A DNA stretch of 64,000 bases from JADHLJ01 sp038146985 (GCA_038146985.1 JAYQSQ010000013.1:248001-312000); one strand, 5' to 3'. Shown: positions 47,701 through 56,211, numbered from the stretch's first letter. Notes: generated by a model from the sequence alone, not told the origin. Program-made: numbers and translations.

Positions 47701-48485
47701 CGATGGTCTCGCAGACCAGCATCGATTTTCTGGACCGCACGATCCGGCATGGCGGGCCGGCTTCCCAGCTCTGGGTACAGCTTGCGACATCGATCGCCTT
47801 CGGGTTGGCGGTCGCCACGGTGCTCACCCTGGTCGTCACCCCGGCGGCGTTGATGCTGCGGGCCCGGTTTGACGCAAACCGTGAGCCGCGGCGGATCTGG
47901 ATGCGGCAGGCGTTTCGCCGGCTGACGGTCCGTGGTCCCATCGAAACCATGGTCACCGTGCTCGCCGTGGGGGTCGCCTGGGTCCTGGTTCTGGAAATGA
48001 TCCTGGTGCGGATCTTCGACATCGTCACCAAGCAGTTCTCCGACCCGCCGTCCGTCTGGTTCCAGGCGGTGGAGTGGTCGGCCTTCTGGACCTTCATCAT
48101 CCTGACTGTCGCCTTTGCCTATTTCCGCGACGCCCATGTGCGGGTCGATATCATCCGCGAGCGGCTGCCGGTCCGGTTCCAGGCAGCCATCGAGGTCTTC
48201 GGTTTCTTCGTGCTGCTGGCGCCGGTCTGTCTCATCGTCATGTATTTCGGCCTCGACTATGTCGCGCGGTCCTATATCGACGAGGAACCGTCCGGCGCGC
48301 TGTTGGGCTCACCGACCGGATTTATCTTCAAGGCGATGCTGCCGTTCGGTTTTCTGCTGCTGTTCCTCGCTGGGATCAGCGTGACCATCCGGAACATCCG
48401 GCATCTGGCGGGCGTGCATCGGACCGTGTCGCCGGAGCGGGACGGGCGGCGCCTGCCGGCGGCGCGGCGGAGTGATCCTGCCTGA
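44784..48485 (+). CDS. RND exporter fused to a TRAP DctQ small permease subunit
   Basis: A single 1233-residue frame. Residues 1 to about 1025 are a complete AcrB-type RND permease: a first membrane helix, a large periplasmic loop, helices around 335-510 with GLLVDGSIVMVEY, a second loop and a last helix group with GIVVNNNIVLID. Residues about 1055-1220 form a DctQ domain with four helices and HVRVDIIRERLPVRFQ, the usual cytoplasmic loop. The join is an arginine-rich linker with no frameshift. It ends TGATG, overlapping the DctM gene. No HlyD-type adaptor, outer-membrane channel or DctP is nearby. The start follows repeat B4 and has no strong ribosome binding site. Confidence 0.88.
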   Translation: MSLIDAALGRTRTTLASLALILIAGAAAYIGIPKEDAPDIDVPVIFTRIAQSGISPEDAERLIARPVEQAMRGIDGVKQIRSEAYLGGATIAVEFDEDFDAEKALEDVREKVKVVEGELPADAGEPTVHEVNLSLFPILVVTIGGDAPERVLVQTARDLRDALEALPDVLEARLVGDRDEVVEIIVDPVKLASHRVDPGVLIRQMARNNRLVAAGNLDTGAGRFALKVPGIFTSFEEINDLPVTTEGDAVVRIGDIATVRRAFADRATDARLNGKRALAIEVSKRLGTSIIEVTDTVRATVDARARSWPEGIDVAFSQDKSTKIRDRVRDLQNNVLNAVLLVMIVLIAVLGPRSAALVGVAIPGSFLLGILAISLVGFTANTVVLFALILAVGLLVDGSIVMVEYAQRRIAAGQAPAEAYALASRHMAWPIIASTATTLAAFLPLVFWPGTVGEFMKYLPATVLAVLSASLLMALIFVPVLGAALDRRKPEPSVVDADSPEQLDRVTGLSRLYLDLLKLVLKHPVKVLFLAFCAMLWAPWMYSQHGREIEFFPKVEGTGARVLIHARGNLSLAEQDALTRDVEAVVLAMDGLESLYTLVGRNDQSGGGGPQDIIARLQLELKPWDQRRPAVEILEDIKTRTAHLAGIRIAVEEERTGPVRDKPYQIEILSSGHDGIPDAVRQITDFLSKQPYIRDIEDSLPVPGVEWRVEINRTQALKFGVDVERVGQFVRLVTKGLKLTEYRASDADDEIDVLLRFPERYRNLHQLDGLMIETNNGLVPLGTFAELVPKPRRGTISRVDGFRSALIKADVVPDTQPEEFRGEIKGYAVTARFADGTRARMKGEEEDLDEREKDRDFLRRCFFAALFLMAIILVTRFNSFYSASLILSAVMLSIIGVVLGLLIMDLPYGTIMSGIGVIALAGIVVNNNIVLIDTYDRLKADGIEARTALLLTGVQRMRPVLLTSATTIAGLIPMVSQTSIDFLDRTIRHGGPASQLWVQLATSIAFGLAVATVLTLVVTPAALMLRARFDANREPRRIWMRQAFRRLTVRGPIETMVTVLAVGVAWVLVLEMILVRIFDIVTKQFSDPPSVWFQAVEWSAFWTFIILTVAFAYFRDAHVRVDIIRERLPVRFQAAIEVFGFFVLLAPVCLIVMYFGLDYVARSYIDEEPSGALLGSPTGFIFKAMLPFGFLLLFLAGISVTIRNIRHLAGVHRTVSPERDGRRLPAARRSDPA

Positions 48486-49852
48486 TGGAGATTGTCGACT
48501 ACATTCCCGCGCTGATGATCGTGACGCTCGCGCTGATGCTGTTCACCGGCTACCCGGTCGCCTTTGTTCTCGCGGGAGTCGGCGTCCTGTTCGCCGGCCT
48601 GGGTGCCGCGATCGGCGAGTTCCCGATCGTCGCCTTCTTCAACATTCCTGCCAGGCTTTGGGGCAGCATCAACGGCAGCCTGATTTTCCCGACCGTGCCG
48701 ATGCTGATCTTCATGGGCGTGGCGCTGGAGAAAAGCGGCGTGGCCCAGGAAATGCTGCTTGCCCTGCAGGGCCTGGTGCGCCGCTTGCCGGGGAGCATGG
48801 CGGTGGCGATGACGGTGCTGGGGATTCTGCTTGCTCCGTCCGCGGGGCTCGTCGGGGCATCCGTGGCGACCCTGGCGCTGATCGGCTTGCCGACCATGCT
48901 TGCCCAGGGCTATCGGCGTTCCTATTCGATCGGGTCGGTGGCGGCGGCCGGTACCTTGGGGATAATTCTGCCGCCCGGGATCATGCTGTTCTTCCTTTCG
49001 GACCTCATGCAGATCTCCATGGGCCCTATATTCGTGTCGACCTTGGCGCCGGGACTGCTGCTGGCGCTCTTGTTCATGGTCTATTACGTGATTCGTGCGC
49101 TGATCGATCCAAAGACGGCGCCGAAAATGCCGGCGGATCCCAGCCAGCGGTTCCGCGACATCCTCCACACTGCCTTTCGGGGGCTGACGCTGCCGGTTCT
49201 GCTGATCGCCTCGGTCCTCGGCTCGATCATCGCGGGTTTCGCCACGCCGGTTCAGTCGGCCGCGGTCGGCGCCGCCGGAGGCTTGCTGATCATGCACCAT
49301 CGCGGGCGGCTTACCCGGGAGTATCTGCATGAGGTGATCGTGACCACGGCGACCACCTGTTCGATGGTGTTCTTCATCATTCTGGCGGCCTCGGTCTTCT
49401 CTTACCCCTTCAACTTCTTCGAGGGCGGCGATCAGATCCGGGACCTCTTGCTCGGTCTGCCCTTGAACGACTGGCAGATGCTGCTGACCATCCTCGGGAT
49501 CATCTTCGTTCTCGGCTTTTTCGTCGACTGGATCGAAATCACCGTCATCGTGCTGCCGCTCCTGCTGCCGATCCTGAACGGCCTTGATTTCAGCGACCAT
49601 GTGGGAGGCGCGAGGGGCCTGGTGCCGATCTGGCTGGCGGTTCAGATCGCGTTGGTGCTGCAAAGCTCCTTCATGACGCCGCCTTTTGGGTTTTCACTGT
49701 TTTTCGCCAAGGGCGCCGCCCCGCCGGAGGTCACCCTTGCCGACACCTATCGCGGCGTCGCCCCATTGGTGCTGGTTCAGCTCCTGGTGATCGCCCTGGT
49801 CCTGATCTATCCCGGGCTCGCGACCTGGCTGCCGTCCCTGGTGATGGAATAG
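48485..49852 (+). CDS. TRAP transporter large permease (DctM, FcbT3-like)
   Basis: A 455-residue integral membrane protein with about 11-12 segments. FTGYPVAFVLAGVGVLFA at the start, VPMLIFMGVALEKSG, GTLGIILPPGIML and SSFMTPPFGFSLFF are those of the mannitol/chloroaromatic (FcbT3) branch of DctM. Translation is coupled to the RND-DctQ gene by TGATG. It would normally work with a DctP binding protein, which is absent here, to import an organic acid by a Na+ gradient. Its role beside an exporter domain is unexplained. Confidence 0.94.
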   Translation: MEIVDYIPALMIVTLALMLFTGYPVAFVLAGVGVLFAGLGAAIGEFPIVAFFNIPARLWGSINGSLIFPTVPMLIFMGVALEKSGVAQEMLLALQGLVRRLPGSMAVAMTVLGILLAPSAGLVGASVATLALIGLPTMLAQGYRRSYSIGSVAAAGTLGIILPPGIMLFFLSDLMQISMGPIFVSTLAPGLLLALLFMVYYVIRALIDPKTAPKMPADPSQRFRDILHTAFRGLTLPVLLIASVLGSIIAGFATPVQSAAVGAAGGLLIMHHRGRLTREYLHEVIVTTATTCSMVFFIILAASVFSYPFNFFEGGDQIRDLLLGLPLNDWQMLLTILGIIFVLGFFVDWIEITVIVLPLLLPILNGLDFSDHVGGARGLVPIWLAVQIALVLQSSFMTPPFGFSLFFAKGAAPPEVTLADTYRGVAPLVLVQLLVIALVLIYPGLATWLPSLVME

Positions 49853-49930
49853 GGCGTCGATACGAGCGAAGGTTTATAGAGACGTTGTGCCTGAACCATT
49901 GCCGGGCACTCCGCCGTCTTTGAGAAGCAC

Positions 49931-49962
49931 TCCAGCCGGCGCGCTGACGCGTGCCGGCTGGA
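49931..49962. terminator. Perfect hairpin between convergent DctM and hsp20 genes
   Basis: A 10-base-pair perfect stem, CCAGCCGGC with GCCGGCTGG plus a closing T-A pair, around a 12-base loop. Its position between two convergent 3' ends fits a bidirectional terminator; no long T-run is present. Confidence 0.6.
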
Positions 49963-50001
49963 GGCTGTATCACCGTCGTGACGGTCGGGAGGCGGTGGCG
50001 C

Positions 50002-50430
50002 TCAGGCGCGCTTGACGTCGATGCGTTTCGCCTGGTTCGCGGGTTCCTTCAGTTTCGGAATGGCGATGGTCAGCACGCCGTCCTTGTTGGTCGCGGAGAT
50101 CTTGGCCGCATCCACGTCGGTGGGAAGCCGGAAAGCGCGGCGGAATTTTCCGAAGGACCGCTCCGAGAAATAATAGTCCTTGCCGGTTTCCTCGCGTTCG
50201 GCGCGTTTCTCGCCGGTGATGGTGAGCTGATCGCCGTGCACTTCAACGTGGATGTCCTTCTCCTCGACGCCCGGCAACTCGATGGTGATTTCGTAGGCGT
50301 CCTTGGTGGTCGCCGCCTCCGAGCTCGGCGAGAAGAACTCGGCGACCCGCTCGCCGAACTGGCGCAGGGGCGTTTGAAGCTGGGACCAGAAGTTCGGGAA
50401 ATTGGGGGCGATGTCGGATTTCTGCAGCAT
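50002..50430 (-). CDS. Small heat shock protein, Hsp20 family
   Basis: A 142-residue ATP-independent chaperone. The alpha-crystallin domain spans about residues 40-135, with ITIELPGVEEKDIHVEV, the GKFRRAFRLP region and the DGVLTIAIPK motif. It is cytoplasmic and forms oligomers that hold unfolding proteins. AGGAGAG precedes the ATG. It is the last gene of the minus-strand stress unit downstream of the UspA gene, so it may share the FNR/FixK-type box at 51860-51873. Confidence 0.94.
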   Translation of the reverse strand: MLQKSDIAPNFPNFWSQLQTPLRQFGERVAEFFSPSSEAATTKDAYEITIELPGVEEKDIHVEVHGDQLTITGEKRAEREETGKDYYFSERSFGKFRRAFRLPTDVDAAKISATNKDGVLTIAIPKLKEPANQAKRIDVKRA

Positions 50431-50471
50431 GTCAATCTCTCCTGTGTCGATGCCTTCGCGTGGGCGTGCTC

Positions 50472-50828
50472 CTATCTCACGCGGGTCACGCGAAAGGTCC
50501 GTTGAACTCCGTCATGCTCGGTGATCGTGACGTATTCGCCCTCGACGAATCGGTGACGATCGAAGCGGAAGATCGGCTCGTCATGGTCGCTGTCGGTGCC
50601 GTCGTAATGAAACGCCCAGGAATTCCTGTGGTGCACCAGACGACCGTGCTCGTCCTCTTCCCCGGCCCAGAACCGGCGAACCTCGCAGGTCCGCTTTTCA
50701 CTTTTCCAGACCTCATCGTCCAGGGTTCCGTCGGGGCCGAGCGGCGCCATGAATTCATAGCCGTGCGCCGAACTCCCCTCCGGAAAGTCGGGGTTGCGGG
50801 CGAGTTCCAACCGAATGTTTCGCATCAT
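50472..50828 (-). CDS. Conserved hypothetical protein, 118 residues
   Basis: I do not recognise a named domain. It is an acidic, soluble protein with many charged and aromatic residues (RRFWAGEED, NSWAFHYDGTDSD, EPIFRFDRHRF) and no signal peptide or membrane segment. Two ATGs are adjacent after a GGAG site, so the start is 50828 or 50825. It sits between uspA-like and hsp20 genes on the same strand with gaps of 100 and 41 bases; the context suggests a stress role. Confidence 0.75.
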   Translation of the reverse strand: MMRNIRLELARNPDFPEGSSAHGYEFMAPLGPDGTLDDEVWKSEKRTCEVRRFWAGEEDEHGRLVHHRNSWAFHYDGTDSDHDEPIFRFDRHRFVEGEYVTITEHDGVQRTFRVTRVR

Positions 50829-50928
50829 CGTCGCGTCTCCGGGATAGTCACGGTGTCACCGGGTTGAGACGGTCCACCGATCCGCCGGACGGGTGAGGGT
50901 TCCGTCCGACGGACCACTCTCTTGGGCG

Positions 50929-51795
50929 TCAATGCGCCATCAGTACCGGCATCCGAGCCGCGTTCATGATGTCGTCGGTGACCCCGCCGAACACAAACTC
51001 CCGCATCCGGCTGTGGCTGTAGGCGCCGAGCACGAGTGCCTGTGCGCCGACATCCCTTGCCTCGGATTGCAGACGGCCGGCTTGATCGCCCGAGAGCGTG
51101 AACGTCCGGGATTTGGCGTTGATGCCATGCCATTTCAAGGATGCGACGAACGCGTTCACCTCGGCGGGCGTGAGCATGTCGCTGGTGCCCGCCAGAACCG
51201 TCACGGTCTCGGCGCGTTCGAGCACCGGCATCGCCAGGGCCACGGCGCGCGCGGCCTCGCGAGATCCGTTCCACGCGATGGCCACCGACTTGACCGGCTC
51301 GCACTTCCCGCCATTGGGCGCCAGGAACAGCAACTTGCCGGTCTCCAGCAGAGCGGCGGTGATGAGATCGGAAAGTTCCGGATCGTCGCTTTCGCTGGGC
51401 TGGGCCATGCAGATCACGTCAGCCATTCTGCCGGCCTTGGCGAGGCTGGTTGTGGGCTCTCCCTGAACTTCCGACAGATGGGCGGTGACGCCCGTCCTCG
51501 GCCCGGGACCGTCAGCCTCGGTTACGCCGTTGGCCTTGCGCCAGCGATCGAAACTCGACTGAGCGGCGGCCCGATCGGCTTGCACCCGCTGCTCGGCGGC
51601 ATCCATCAACGTGTCGATCATGGATGCCGTCATGCCTTCCCCGACCTGCGGAAGGGCAATGGTCCTGGGGTCGCGGTGGAGAAAGACCGCCTGGATATGC
51701 GCGTTGGTCGCCCCGGCCATCGCGAAGGCCGCGTCAAGAGCCGGACCGTCGGCCGAGCCGCCGGTCAACGGAGCAACGATCGTAATAATGGACAT
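50929..51795 (-). CDS. Universal stress protein, UspA family
   Basis: A 288-residue Usp of the tandem-length type. The C-terminal half has the ATP-binding signature LGAYSHSRMREFVFGGVTDD (G-2X-G-9X-G-S/T like), with SVAIAWNGSREAARAVALAM before it. The N-terminal half is a degenerate second Usp domain (ITIVAPLTGGSADGPALDAA). It starts at MSIITIV. A perfect TTGAT-N4-ATCAA palindrome lies about 65 bases upstream. Such proteins support survival in low oxygen or stationary phase. Confidence 0.9.
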   Translation of the reverse strand: MSIITIVAPLTGGSADGPALDAAFAMAGATNAHIQAVFLHRDPRTIALPQVGEGMTASMIDTLMDAAEQRVQADRAAAQSSFDRWRKANGVTEADGPGPRTGVTAHLSEVQGEPTTSLAKAGRMADVICMAQPSESDDPELSDLITAALLETGKLLFLAPNGGKCEPVKSVAIAWNGSREAARAVALAMPVLERAETVTVLAGTSDMLTPAEVNAFVASLKWHGINAKSRTFTLSGDQAGRLQSEARDVGAQALVLGAYSHSRMREFVFGGVTDDIMNAARMPVLMAH

Positions 51796-51859
51796 CTCAG
51801 ACCTCATGGGTTGGAGGAAACGCTTAAGTGAAAGCTATTCCACCGACCCACAAGGCGAT

Positions 51860-51873
51860 TTGATCTGGATCAA
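51860..51873 (-). promoter_or_regulatory. Perfect FNR/FixK-type binding site
   Basis: TTGATCTGGATCAA matches the TTGAT-N4-ATCAA consensus of FNR, FnrL and FixK proteins at all ten fixed positions. Its centre is about 70 bases before the start codon of the UspA gene, a normal activator distance. Confidence 0.65.
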
Positions 51874-51994
51874 CAGGTCAAAAAATTTACCTTCACTGCA
51901 TAAAAACACACGGCACGTGGCGCCGGCGAAAGCCGGGGCTTCTGGCAAAGGGCGTTTAGGCCCCTGATTACGCACAGGCGATGGGAAACGCGGC

Positions 51995-53158
51995 TCAGGC
52001 GAGCGGGCGGGTTCCGCCGAGATCGGCGCGGCGCACGATGGCCCAGCGGTACTGGTCGGGCCAGCCGGCCTGGGCGTTCTCCTCGTCCAGGATCTCGGCG
52101 GCGTGCAAGGTCCAGAACGGGTCGTACATAAGCTCGCGCCCGATGGCGATCAGATCCGCTCGGTCTTCCGCGAGGATCGCCTCGGCCTGGCGTGCTTCGA
52201 CGATCCGGCCGACCGCCATGGTTTTGATCCCGGCCTCGCGGCGTACCTGTTCGGCGTAGGGCACCTGAAAGCCGAGCGGACGGTCACCGCCCTTCGCCGG
52301 GCTGCCGTCGTCCTTGGCGCGGAACGCCGGGGCACCGCTGATGCCGCCGGCGGAACAATCTACCACGTCGACACCGCGTGCCTTCAGTTCCTTGGCCAGT
52401 GCGACGGTGTCTTCGATCTTCCAGCCCCTGTTATCGACGGCGGAGATCCGGAAGAACAGCGGCAGATCCTCGGGCCAGGCGGCGCGCACCGCCTCGGTGA
52501 CCTCTAGGGCGAAGCGCATGCGGCCGGCGCGGTCGCCACCGTAGCGGTCGTTGCGCTGGTTGCTGAGGGGAGAGAGGAAGCTGTGAATCAGATAGCCATG
52601 GGCGCCGTGAATCTCCAGCACCTTGAAGCCCGCCGCGACCGCCCGCCGGGCGGCGTCGGCGAAGGCGGTGATCATCTCGGCGATTTCCGCCTCGCTGAGG
52701 GCGTGCGGGGTCTGCCAGCCCTCGGCCAGCGGCACTTCGGACGGGCCGACCACCTGCCAGGACGGATCGCCCCAGCTGGTATCGCCCATGGGCAACGGTT
52801 TGCCACCGTCCCAAGGCGGGCTCGCCGACGCCTTGCGTCCGGCATGGGCGATCTGCAACCCGGGAACCGAGCCCATGGACTCGATGAACCGTGTCGTCGG
52901 GATCAGCGCCTCGGCCTGCTCATCGGTCCAGATCCCGAGACAGCGTGGGGTGATCCGGCCTCTCGGCTCCACCGCCGTCGCCTCGGCGAAGACCAGCCCG
53001 ACGCCGCCGCGTGCGAAGGTCGAGAGATGTGCGAACTGCCAGTCCGAGGCGACGCCGCTATTCGCGGAATACATGCAAAGCGGCGAAAGCACGACCCGGT
53101 TCGGCAGGGTCACGCCACGGATTTTCAGGGGCGAAAGAAGGAGAGGGGAAGAACTCAT
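51995..53158 (-). CDS. Old yellow enzyme family NADH:flavin oxidoreductase (YqjM-like)
   Basis: A 387-residue FMN-containing ene-reductase TIM barrel. The first strand holds SPLCMYSA, a Cys/Tyr pair typical of the YqjM class. QIAHAGRK, EIHGAHGYLIHSFLSPLSN and RYGGDRAGRMRFALEV are conserved substrate and flavin sites. It reduces activated C=C bonds of enones, maleimides or nitro compounds. It stands alone, flanked by the stress unit and by a repeat-bearing gap. Confidence 0.94.
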   Translation of the reverse strand: MSSSPLLLSPLKIRGVTLPNRVVLSPLCMYSANSGVASDWQFAHLSTFARGGVGLVFAEATAVEPRGRITPRCLGIWTDEQAEALIPTTRFIESMGSVPGLQIAHAGRKASASPPWDGGKPLPMGDTSWGDPSWQVVGPSEVPLAEGWQTPHALSEAEIAEMITAFADAARRAVAAGFKVLEIHGAHGYLIHSFLSPLSNQRNDRYGGDRAGRMRFALEVTEAVRAAWPEDLPLFFRISAVDNRGWKIEDTVALAKELKARGVDVVDCSAGGISGAPAFRAKDDGSPAKGGDRPLGFQVPYAEQVRREAGIKTMAVGRIVEARQAEAILAEDRADLIAIGRELMYDPFWTLHAAEILDEENAQAGWPDQYRWAIVRRADLGGTRPLA

Positions 53159-53419
53159 GGCTCAGGACCTTCGGGAGATATGTCTGTCGCGGGGTTTTAG
53201 CACAGCGAGTGACGATTGCACCTGAAACGGTTGGGATCGGGGTCGTGGTGTTGGATAGGTAGTCCAGGGAAGATCATGGACACGTTCGGAGCAGGGCTAT
53301 GCCGTTCGCCAGGGCGACGGGTGAAAATTGGACAGGTACGGATCAAGCCGCGCCTCGTCCGAACCCCTGGCGAAGGCCAAGGCCCATTCCGTAGTCGGGT
53401 CGGCGAAGTGTTCCTTGTC

Positions 53420-54307
53420 CTATCCAAGCGCCGCCTTTGCCTTTGCAGCGAGACCGGCACGGGTGACGGTTGGCTCGTAGCCCAGCCGCTCCCGCGCCTT
53501 GGTGATATCAAGGACCGACGCGGTCGCGAGCCGTTCATAGACCTTAGGCCGGCGGACCTCCGGCATCCGTTCCCAGCGTTCTGCCGCCATTTCCAGGGTC
53601 GGACGCAGGTTCAGTCCCTCGGCGGCGGTGATGGTGAACACGTCGAAGCCACGATAATCGCCGGTGTTAACCGCGAGGTCGAAACCCTGGGACACGTCGT
53701 CCGGATCCACCCAGGCCCAGAAGTGATAGTTCTGCGGGTCCGCGCCACGGGCCTCGAACTCGGTATAGCCGCGCGGAAAGACGATGTGGCTCGGCCGGAT
53801 CGCCATCACCTCCAGCGCGCGGCGTGCCGCGTAGCTCTCGGCGATGGTCTCGGTCACCTTCTTCGAGAGCGAGTAGACCTCGGTCGGCCGGGTCGGATGC
53901 GACTCGTCCACCGGCAGGTACTGCGGCGGCCAGTCCGGCGGGTTGTAGGAAAGGCCGAAGACCGAGTCGCTGGACGCGACCACCACGCGCTTCACCCCGG
54001 CCTCGGCGGCCGCCTCAAAAACCGTCCAGGTGCCCTGGACATTGTTGGCAAAGGTCCGCTCCGCCGTCGCCTCGCGCGGGTTGGGGATGGCGGCGAGATG
54101 GATCACCGCGTCCTGGCCCTTGAATGCTGCTTTCATCGCCGCGAAATCGGTGATCGAGGCATCGATATGCGCGCCGAGACCGGCATTCGCCTCGACCGGC
54201 GGTTTCATGTCGATACTGGTCAGATCCGCCTTGCCGGCAAGCCGCCGCATGACGTGCGAGCCGAGCAGACCGGCACCGCCGGTGACCGCGATCTTTTCAA
54301 ATGCCAT
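53420..54307 (-). CDS. NAD-dependent epimerase/dehydratase family protein
   Basis: A 295-residue extended SDR. TGGAGLLGSHVMRRL is the NAD-binding loop, DAVIHLAAIPNP and SSDSVFG are typical, and the catalytic pair is in YSLSKK. Several features resemble uronate or aldose dehydrogenases as well as sugar epimerases. The ATG follows GAGGAAAG. It is followed by the amidohydrolase on the same strand 23 bases upstream, so the two may be an operon with the amidohydrolase first. Confidence 0.9.
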   Translation of the reverse strand: MAFEKIAVTGGAGLLGSHVMRRLAGKADLTSIDMKPPVEANAGLGAHIDASITDFAAMKAAFKGQDAVIHLAAIPNPREATAERTFANNVQGTWTVFEAAAEAGVKRVVVASSDSVFGLSYNPPDWPPQYLPVDESHPTRPTEVYSLSKKVTETIAESYAARRALEVMAIRPSHIVFPRGYTEFEARGADPQNYHFWAWVDPDDVSQGFDLAVNTGDYRGFDVFTITAAEGLNLRPTLEMAAERWERMPEVRRPKVYERLATASVLDITKARERLGYEPTVTRAGLAAKAKAALG

Positions 54308-54330
54308 TTGCTAGGTTCTTTCCTCGATTT

Positions 54331-56004
54331 TCAGGAGCGCAGGACCTGGCCGGCCTTCGCGCCGGTCAGGGCTCCGTTCGCGTAGGTGACCGCGCCATTG
54401 ACGATCGCGCATTCGACTCCGCGTGACGGCATCACCATGCGCTTGCCTCCGCCCGGCAGATCGAAGCGCCGCTCTCCCCGGTTCGACGAGCCGATCGAGG
54501 CGGGGTCGAAGATGGCGATATCGCCGGCCAGCCCCTCCTTGAGGCGTCCCCGGTCGGTGATGCCGAAGAAATCCGCCGGGTCGGTGGTCAGCCGCCGAAC
54601 ACCCTCTTCCAGGGTCAGCGCGCCGCGATCCCGGACCCAGGTGCCGAGCAGGAAGGTCGGGTAGCCGGAATCGCAGAGCATGTCCACATGCGCCCCGCCG
54701 TCGCCGAGCCCGAGCAGCATGTCCTTGTTATTCAGAATCTCCACCATCCGGTCTTCCCGGTTGTTGAAGGTCGCCATGGTGTATTCGAGCTGGAGATCGT
54801 CGGCCAAGGTCAGATCGAGAAAGGCATCGACCCCGTCCTTGCCCTCTGCCCGGGCGATCTCGGCGACGGTCATGCCTTCGAATTTTTTGAGCTCCGGGTT
54901 GAACACCTCGTGCAGGGTCACCCGCTCCCAGTTGCCGAAGCTGAGCGGTCGCTTCAGTTCCTCACGGAACTGGTCGCGGAAAGCCCGGTCGGCATAGACT
55001 GCCGCCTGGGCGTCCTTGGACTTGTCCCGGAAGATCCGGTTCCAGGACGGGAAGGACGCGAAGGAAAAGGGGCTGCGCATATTGACCTCGCGGGTCAGCG
55101 GCAGCGGCGAGGTCTGCGGGCGGGCCCCGATATCGATCAGCGGCGCGGCCTTTTTCAGCGTGTCACGGACCGCTTCCGGAATGTCGTCGCGGTCGAACAT
55201 GGCGATGAAGGTGACCGGTCGCCCGCTCTCGCGCAGCAGCAGTTCGAGAGTGTCATACTGGTCGTCCTCGAGAACCGCGATCTGCCGGGTCAGCGCCACC
55301 TCGATCGCGCCCTTGCCCTTTTCCTTCAGGACATTGGAATAGGCCTTGAGTTCGGCATTGTCGGCAAGCCGGCAGGCGAGCGGACGGCCGTTGAAGCCAA
55401 GATGCTGGTTGAGAATGGTGCTGGAGAAGCCGAAGGCGCCGGCATCCATCGCTTCGCCGAGCAGCGATTTGATCTTCCAAGTTTCCTCGGGATTGGCCGC
55501 GCGCTCCATGGATTCCTCACCCATCACATAGTGTCGGAATGGCGTCAGCGGGGCCAGGAAGGCGAGGTTGAGCGACGGTTCCCGCGCCTCGGCGGCGTCG
55601 AGATACTCGGGAAAGCTTTCCCAGTCCCAGGTGATTCCCCGGTCGAGCACCTCGTAGGGGATCGCCTCCACATTCACCAGATCATGCATCGCCACTGACC
55701 GGGCCTCGGGCTTGCAGGGCGCAAGGCCCACGCCGCAATTGCCCATGACCACGCTGGTCACGCCATGCCAGGAGGACGGTGTCACCGCGCCGTCCCAGCA
55801 GATCTGGGCGTCGTAGTGGGTATGCGGATCGATAAAGCCGGGCGCGACGACACAGTCGCTGGCATCGATCACCTGGTCCGCCACCCCATCGACATCGCCA
55901 AGCCCGACGATCTTGCCATTCTCGATTGCCAGGTTGCCGTGCGTGCCGGCGGCCCCGGTGCCATCCACCAGCAAGCCGTTCTTGATCAGAATGTCGTAGG
56001 CCAT
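54331..56004 (-). CDS. N-acyl-D-amino acid deacylase-like amidohydrolase
   Basis: A 557-residue Zn amidohydrolase of the D-aminoacylase group. GFIDPHTHYDAQICWD contains the first metal site, VMGNCGVGLAPC is the conserved Cys motif of this family, and GLGDGGAHVDML replaces the usual GSDG motif near the catalytic Asp. It starts at MAYDILIKNG with a GGAGG site. It is divergent from the CoA-transferase operon. The enzymes remove acyl groups from D-amino acids; the substrate here is a guess. Confidence 0.9.
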   Translation of the reverse strand: MAYDILIKNGLLVDGTGAAGTHGNLAIENGKIVGLGDVDGVADQVIDASDCVVAPGFIDPHTHYDAQICWDGAVTPSSWHGVTSVVMGNCGVGLAPCKPEARSVAMHDLVNVEAIPYEVLDRGITWDWESFPEYLDAAEAREPSLNLAFLAPLTPFRHYVMGEESMERAANPEETWKIKSLLGEAMDAGAFGFSSTILNQHLGFNGRPLACRLADNAELKAYSNVLKEKGKGAIEVALTRQIAVLEDDQYDTLELLLRESGRPVTFIAMFDRDDIPEAVRDTLKKAAPLIDIGARPQTSPLPLTREVNMRSPFSFASFPSWNRIFRDKSKDAQAAVYADRAFRDQFREELKRPLSFGNWERVTLHEVFNPELKKFEGMTVAEIARAEGKDGVDAFLDLTLADDLQLEYTMATFNNREDRMVEILNNKDMLLGLGDGGAHVDMLCDSGYPTFLLGTWVRDRGALTLEEGVRRLTTDPADFFGITDRGRLKEGLAGDIAIFDPASIGSSNRGERRFDLPGGGKRMVMPSRGVECAIVNGAVTYANGALTGAKAGQVLRS

Positions 56005-56211
56005 GGCGTCCTCCATCTTTTGGGGGCGGATCATTGCCGCCCCGATGGACGGATCATGCTGGACTGAAGCGCGGCGAGGCAATTCGTGGAGCGGGCGGGG
56101 CCTGGGTTATCGCCAGCATGATCCGGTTCCGGCGCCGATTTACACGCCCCTGGCGAGCTTTTAGTTTTCAGGCTCCAGCGACCGCGTATTCACCAGTGGA
56201 GGAGAAGGCAT

